Positions 60,057-64,000 of a DNA stretch of 64,000 nt are shown here, one piece after another (the first letter of the stretch is position 1; each line of letters opens with the position of its first letter). Source of the stretch: Sphingomonas palmae (GTDB lineage: Bacteria > Pseudomonadota > Alphaproteobacteria > Sphingomonadales > Sphingomonadaceae); the NCBI RefSeq assembly GCF_900109565.1, contig NZ_FNZZ01000006.1, forward strand, positions 1-64,000, in the 5' to 3' direction. Below the pieces are notes generated by a model, which was not told the DNA's origin, did not search any database, and was given only the letters and a program-made list of their open reading frames with translations. The position numbers and the translations under genes are program-made.

Positions 60057-61126
60057 CGATCCGTCTGACGTGGAAGCGGGTGATCGTTTCGCTGCTGGGC
60101 ATCTTCGCCTTCGGCATGGCATTCGCCTGGTCGGGCATCTTCAACGTGGCGGCATCGAGCGGTCACTGGGCGATCAGTAACTGGTTCCTGCACTGGGTGA
60201 TGCGCAACTCGGTACGCACCCACGCGGCGATCTCGACGCCGGAGACGATCATCGACCGCGGCGGCATGGTCAGCGCGGCCGGGCATTTCGCGCAGGCGTG
60301 CGCCTCGTGCCACGGTGCGCCCGGCGTGCGTCCGCTGCCCGTCATGCAGCGCGCGACCCCGCACGCACCCGATTTGTCGGTCAACGCGCGCGAGTGGAGC
60401 GACCGCCAGCTATTCTGGATCCTGCGACACGGCGTCAAATTCTCGGGCATGCCGGCGTGGGGCGCCGACGGACGCGACGACGAGATCAGGCGCATGGTCG
60501 CGTTCGTCCGCGCGCTGCCGACGATGACGCCGGCGCGATACAGGGCGCTCGTGGCGGCGCCGGTTGCGCCGGCGAGCTTGCCCGCGGGCGGAGCGGCGCT
60601 GGTCGCGCGCTGCACCGGGTGCCACGGCACCGATGGTCGCGGGCGCGGGCAGGGCGACATTCCGATCCTGGCCGGGCAGCGCGTCGCGGCGCTGGAGGCG
60701 GCACTGCGCGCCTACCGCGCGAGCGAACGCGACAGCGCGGTGATGCAGCAGGCGGCGGCGACGCTGGACGATACGCAGATCAGCGCCCTGGCGCGCCATT
60801 TCGCAGCAAAGCCGGGGCTGGAGGATCGACCCGCCGCCGCAATTACCGCATCGCGCTCCCAGCGGCGCGCGCAGCAGATCGTCGAACGCGGCGTGCCGCG
60901 GATCCAGCTGCCCGCCTGCGCCAGCTGTCACGCTCCGGGCAAGCCGCAGCCGATCCTGACCGGGCAGCGCGCGAGCTACATCGCGGCACGGCTGCGTCAC
61001 TGGAAGGGCGACGGCAAGGAGAACGACGCGCGACAATCGCAGGCGATCATGCCGGTGATTGCACGGCGCATCCCCGAAGAGATGATCGATCCGGTCGCGC
61101 GGTACCTGGCGGGCAGCGGGCGCTGA
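60053..61126 (+). CDS. Membrane-anchored triheme cytochrome c
   Basis: This 357-residue protein has one N-terminal membrane helix (VIVSLLGIFAFGMAFAWSG) and three c-type heme sites, CASCH at 83-87, CTGCH at 187-191 and CASCH at 289-293. Met in SGMPAWG is a possible ligand of the first heme. Three cytochrome c domains in one chain resemble electron carriers feeding terminal oxidases, so it may deliver electrons to the fused caa3 enzyme. GGAGG lies 7 nt before GTG 60053, which overlaps the ctaG stop. It ends the oxidase cluster just before a strong terminator. Related triheme proteins occur in alcohol and aldehyde dehydrogenase complexes, but no such partner gene is adjacent. Confidence 0.93.
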   Translation: MTIRLTWKRVIVSLLGIFAFGMAFAWSGIFNVAASSGHWAISNWFLHWVMRNSVRTHAAISTPETIIDRGGMVSAAGHFAQACASCHGAPGVRPLPVMQRATPHAPDLSVNAREWSDRQLFWILRHGVKFSGMPAWGADGRDDEIRRMVAFVRALPTMTPARYRALVAAPVAPASLPAGGAALVARCTGCHGTDGRGRGQGDIPILAGQRVAALEAALRAYRASERDSAVMQQAAATLDDTQISALARHFAAKPGLEDRPAAAITASRSQRRAQQIVERGVPRIQLPACASCHAPGKPQPILTGQRASYIAARLRHWKGDGKENDARQSQAIMPVIARRIPEEMIDPVARYLAGSGR

Positions 61127-61219
61127 TTGCGCGCAGACCTGATCGGTTAGCGAGGAATCCGACCACGCGTGTATCGGACCCGATGCCGGCCTCAAGCAGT
61201 CGAGACGATCGGCGAGGTG

Positions 61220-61259
61220 ACCGGTGAGTGGCGCGGTGTTATCCGCGCCACTCACCGGT
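61220..61259. terminator. Strong bidirectional hairpin terminator
   Basis: ACCGGTGAGTGGCGCGG (61220-61236) pairs perfectly over 17 bp with CCGCGCCACTCACCGGT (61243-61259), loop TGTTAT. It ends right at the stop codon of the opposing gene and 93 bp after the cytochrome gene, so it can end both transcripts. Confidence 0.8.
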
Positions 61260-64000
61260 TCACGCCGTCGCGGCGGTGACGCGGCCGCTGCGCTCCAGCT
61301 TGTTCCAGCCGACCACCCAGCCGCCGATCGCCGACGCGATCGCGCGCAGCACCACCCAGTACATGATCTGGCGATAGACCAGCCGCTGCGCGACGAGCAG
61401 ATGCGCGGGGTAGCGTGCGCGTCCGCCGTCGAGCACGTAGGCGACCCAGCCGCACAGCACGTCGATGGTGGTGAAGGCGATCCAGTAGAGCGCCATTGTG
61501 CCGACATCGCCGCTCGTCTGCGCCCAGCCGTGCTGCGACACGCGCAGCGCGGTGCCGGCGATCGACAGGATCAGCGCCAGGTCGATCAACGGCGAGATCG
61601 CGGCGAACAGGATCTGGAACAGCCACGCCTGCGGCATGCCAACGAAGGCGAGCCCGCGCGGACGCCGGTTACGCAGGATGCCGCGGTGCTTCCACAGGCA
61701 TTGCAGCGTGCCGAACGCCCAGCGGTAGCGCTGCTTGGCGAGCGCGCGGAAGCTCTCCGGCGCCTCGGTCCAGGCGACCGCGCCGGGATCGAAGGTGACC
61801 CGCCAGCCCGCGCGCTGGATCGCGATCGTCAGATCCTGATCCTCCGCCAGCGTGTCCTCAGGATAGCCGCCGACTGCGTCCAGTGCGGCCCGCCTCCACG
61901 CGCCGACCGCGCCCGGCACGACGGTCATCGCATCGAAGCCCGCGAGCGCGCGGCGTTCCAGGTTCTGCGAGGTGATATATTCGACCGCCTGCCAGCGAGT
62001 GACCAAATTGACGCGGTTGCCGACGCGCGCGTCGCCCGCGACCGCGCCGATCCGCGCGTCGGCGAACCAGCGTGCCAGGCGGCGGATCGTCTGCGGCTCA
62101 AACTGCGTGTCGGCGTCGAGCGCGATCACGACCTCTCCGGTCGCGTCGCGGAGCGCGCGGTTGAGCGCCGCCGCCTTGCCGCCGTTCGGGAGCGTCAGCA
62201 GCGTGACGCGCGGGTCGTCCGGGTAGGTCTCCGCAACGATCGCGCTGGTACGGTCCTTCGATCCATCGTCGACGACGATCACCTGCAAGGCCGGATAGTC
62301 GCTCGCCAACACGCGCGCGACAGAGGCGGCGATGACGCGCTCCTCGTTATATGCGGGGATGATGACCGAGACGCTGGGCGTGAACACCGGCGGCTCGGGA
62401 CGCTTGCGGCGGCTCTGCAGCCACGCGAGCCCCGCCATCATCACGCCGCGCGCGATGCCCAGGCTGATTGCGACGAAGAAAAGCCAGCCGAGCAGCGCGG
62501 AGATGGCGGCGAGCGCGATGAACACCGCGACATCGGTACGCACGGCGAGCAGGTCGTGGCCTGACACCTTCGGCATCGCCTGCGCCGGCGGCACGCCGAC
62601 CAGCTCGGACGCGGTGACGAACTGATACCCTTCCGATTTAAGCGTTGCGATGATTCGCGGCAGCGCCGCCACCGTCTGCGACCGGTCGCCGCCGCCGTCG
62701 TGGAGCAGGATAACGTTGGCGGAATTGTCGGGCGTCGCGCTGTGGACCTGATCGATCACTTGGGTGACGATCGCGTCAGTGCCGGGGCGCTGCCAGTCGT
62801 TCGGGTCGACGTGGAGGCCGACGACGGTATAGCCCGCTTCCTGCGCAGCGAGCGCCGGCCCGAGCTCGTCGGTCGTGGTCGGCTCCGCGTCACCGAAATA
62901 GGGCGCGCGGAACAGCCGCATCGACCGGCCGGTATAGGCCTGCACCATCCGCTGTGTCGCGTTCATCTGCAAATCAGTCTCGCGCGCGCTGGCGGCAGCG
63001 AGATTGGGGTGGGTGTAGGTGTGATTGCCGATCTCGCCACCGTCGGCGATGATGCGGTTGAGCAGCCCGGGGTGCTCCAGCGCGTTCTCGCCGATGACGA
63101 AAAAGGTACCCGGCACGTGCGCCTGTTCCAGCACGTTCAGGATTTTGGGCGTCCAGGTGCCGTCTGGCCCGTCGTCGAAGGTGAGCGCCAGCTTCTTCGG
63201 ATCGGCCGCACCCGCGCGCCGCACCACGTAGGGCGTCGGCAGCGCGTCGTAGCGCTCCTGCCGGATGATCCCACTGGCGTCGGCCGCGACCGTGCGGTGC
63301 CCCGTCTGCGGCGTCGCGGTGATGCGCAGGATCTCTCCGCTGCCCTCGACATCGGTGTTGAGCAACTGCTTGAGCGTCGACAGATCGGGCGTGCCGCCGG
63401 TGCGGAATGCGCCCAGGTCGGACCAGAATCCCGGGTCTTCGCTGCCCAGCCGCCATAGCGCCACGTCGCCAACCCCCAGGCGTTTGAGCACCTGCATCTG
63501 GTTCCAGCTGGTGGCTGCGTCGAGCATCCAGATCGCGTGGTGCACGCCACCTTCGTCATAAGCGAAGCCTGCGTTGCCGCTGGCAGGATCGAAGCTAATG
63601 GCGGCATCGCTGTCGTGCGCCGCCATCCACGCTTCCTCCATCGTCAGCGCATCGGTGTCGTCGCCGTGCCAGTCATAGCCGTAGCTGCCGAGCGCCACGA
63701 CCAGCTTCTCACGCCCGACCCGCTTCAACGCGTCCTGCACCTGCGCGACGAACCAGTCCTGCGCCGCGATCGGGCCGGCGGAGCCACCTTCCCAATGCTG
63801 GTCGTAGGCCATGAAAATCAGCTTGTCGGACGCGCGCGCGATCGCCGCCAGGGGCCACGCCTCGTCCTCTGCGGGAGCGGTCACTGCCAATTGCGCGCCC
63901 TTGGGCAGCGCGACGCGCACGTCGCCTAAGAAGCGCAGATAGTCACGCATCGCGCTGGCGGGCAGCGCCTCGATGTCGAGCACCACCCCACCGTAGTGGC
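61260..64000 (-). CDS. GH18-like/NodB polysaccharide deacetylase/GT2 glycosyltransferase fusion (5' end outside window)
   Basis: At least 913 residues are encoded and the frame is still open at base 64000. Part 1 (about 1-190) is the end of a GH18-type barrel: YGGVVLDIEALP holds the catalytic Glu of the DxxDxE-like strand, followed by LIFMAYDQHWEGG. Part 2 (about 260-480) is a NodB deacetylase: LALTFDDGPDG, GEIGNHTYTHPNL (metal His pair) and RAPYFGD. One membrane helix follows near 495-520. Part 3 is a GT2 glycosyltransferase: VSVIIPAYNEERVI, VVDDGSKDRT, ALDADTQFEP (DxD), EDQDLTIAIQRAG and QRYRWAFG, then further membrane helices. It likely builds and deacetylates an exopolysaccharide as it exports it. 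Confidence 0.92.
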   Translation of the reverse strand, partial: HYGGVVLDIEALPASAMRDYLRFLGDVRVALPKGAQLAVTAPAEDEAWPLAAIARASDKLIFMAYDQHWEGGSAGPIAAQDWFVAQVQDALKRVGREKLVVALGSYGYDWHGDDTDALTMEEAWMAAHDSDAAISFDPASGNAGFAYDEGGVHHAIWMLDAATSWNQMQVLKRLGVGDVALWRLGSEDPGFWSDLGAFRTGGTPDLSTLKQLLNTDVEGSGEILRITATPQTGHRTVAADASGIIRQERYDALPTPYVVRRAGAADPKKLALTFDDGPDGTWTPKILNVLEQAHVPGTFFVIGENALEHPGLLNRIIADGGEIGNHTYTHPNLAAASARETDLQMNATQRMVQAYTGRSMRLFRAPYFGDAEPTTTDELGPALAAQEAGYTVVGLHVDPNDWQRPGTDAIVTQVIDQVHSATPDNSANVILLHDGGGDRSQTVAALPRIIATLKSEGYQFVTASELVGVPPAQAMPKVSGHDLLAVRTDVAVFIALAAISALLGWLFFVAISLGIARGVMMAGLAWLQSRRKRPEPPVFTPSVSVIIPAYNEERVIAASVARVLASDYPALQVIVVDDGSKDRTSAIVAETYPDDPRVTLLTLPNGGKAAALNRALRDATGEVVIALDADTQFEPQTIRRLARWFADARIGAVAGDARVGNRVNLVTRWQAVEYITSQNLERRALAGFDAMTVVPGAVGAWRRAALDAVGGYPEDTLAEDQDLTIAIQRAGWRVTFDPGAVAWTEAPESFRALAKQRYRWAFGTLQCLWKHRGILRNRRPRGLAFVGMPQAWLFQILFAAISPLIDLALILSIAGTALRVSQHGWAQTSGDVGTMALYWIAFTTIDVLCGWVAYVLDGGRARYPAHLLVAQRLVYRQIMYWVVLRAIASAIGGWVVGWNKLERSGRVTAATA

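Overview
The window is high-GC DNA from an alphaproteobacterium, most likely a sphingomonad (Sphingomonas or a close relative). Supporting signs are a 5S rRNA followed by an initiator tRNA at the left edge, three large TonB-dependent receptors of the sphingomonad style, many short-chain dehydrogenases, dense ATGA/GTGA-overlapping operons, and adjacent bo3-type and caa3-type terminal oxidases. The assignment rests on gene style, not on a phylogenetic marker.

Layout. (1) 1-1180: end of a ribosomal RNA operon (5S, tRNA-fMet, possible terminator), then decayed DNA with an IS3-type transposase remnant. (2) 1181-34583: a 33-kb catabolic island. It holds four acyl-CoA dehydrogenases, seven SDRs, two CoA ligases, one true thiolase, a thiolase-like protein paired with an OB-fold protein (a likely retro-aldolase), a crotonase, a zinc-free MDR reductase, two APH-type kinases (one overlapping an acyl-CoA dehydrogenase gene), two paralogous carboxymuconolactone-decarboxylase-family proteins, an EthD protein and an FAD dehydrogenase. 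Uptake is covered by two TonB receptors, an OprB-type porin and an MFS permease. (3) 34755-50385: two GH3 glycoside hydrolases, a large secreted alpha/beta hydrolase, a split AtuA-type protein, a CitMHS transporter, a LysR regulator, a type-B carboxylesterase and a 1000-residue TonB receptor. (4) 51380-61126: cyoABCD, then a caa3-type oxidase (CuA/cytochrome c subunit II, fused subunits I+III), a CtaG-family assembly factor and a triheme cytochrome c. (5) 61260-64000: a GH18-like/NodB/GT2 fusion running off the right edge.

Regulation is the most striking feature. A 14-bp palindrome, CGACC-N4-GGTCG, occurs six times exactly and once with one mismatch, only in the three control regions of the island. 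In four promoters it lies exactly 2 bp after a TTGACR -35 box, inside the -35/-10 spacer; three further copies sit near the predicted start of transcription. These sites control five transcription units, one of which encodes the island's only TetR-type regulator, so a self-repressed regulon is predicted. A second 16-bp inverted repeat (CTGACCCAAAGGTCAG and a 13/16 copy) flanks the LuxR-type regulator gene and precedes the two remaining operons.

Working model: an already oxygenated, bulky hydrophobic acid (steroid, terpenoid or similar; the substrate cannot be read from sequence) enters through the TonB receptors and porin, is activated to a CoA thioester, and is shortened by beta-oxidation, retro-aldol cleavage and phosphorylation-assisted removal of a hydroxyl group. 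No oxygenase is encoded in the island.
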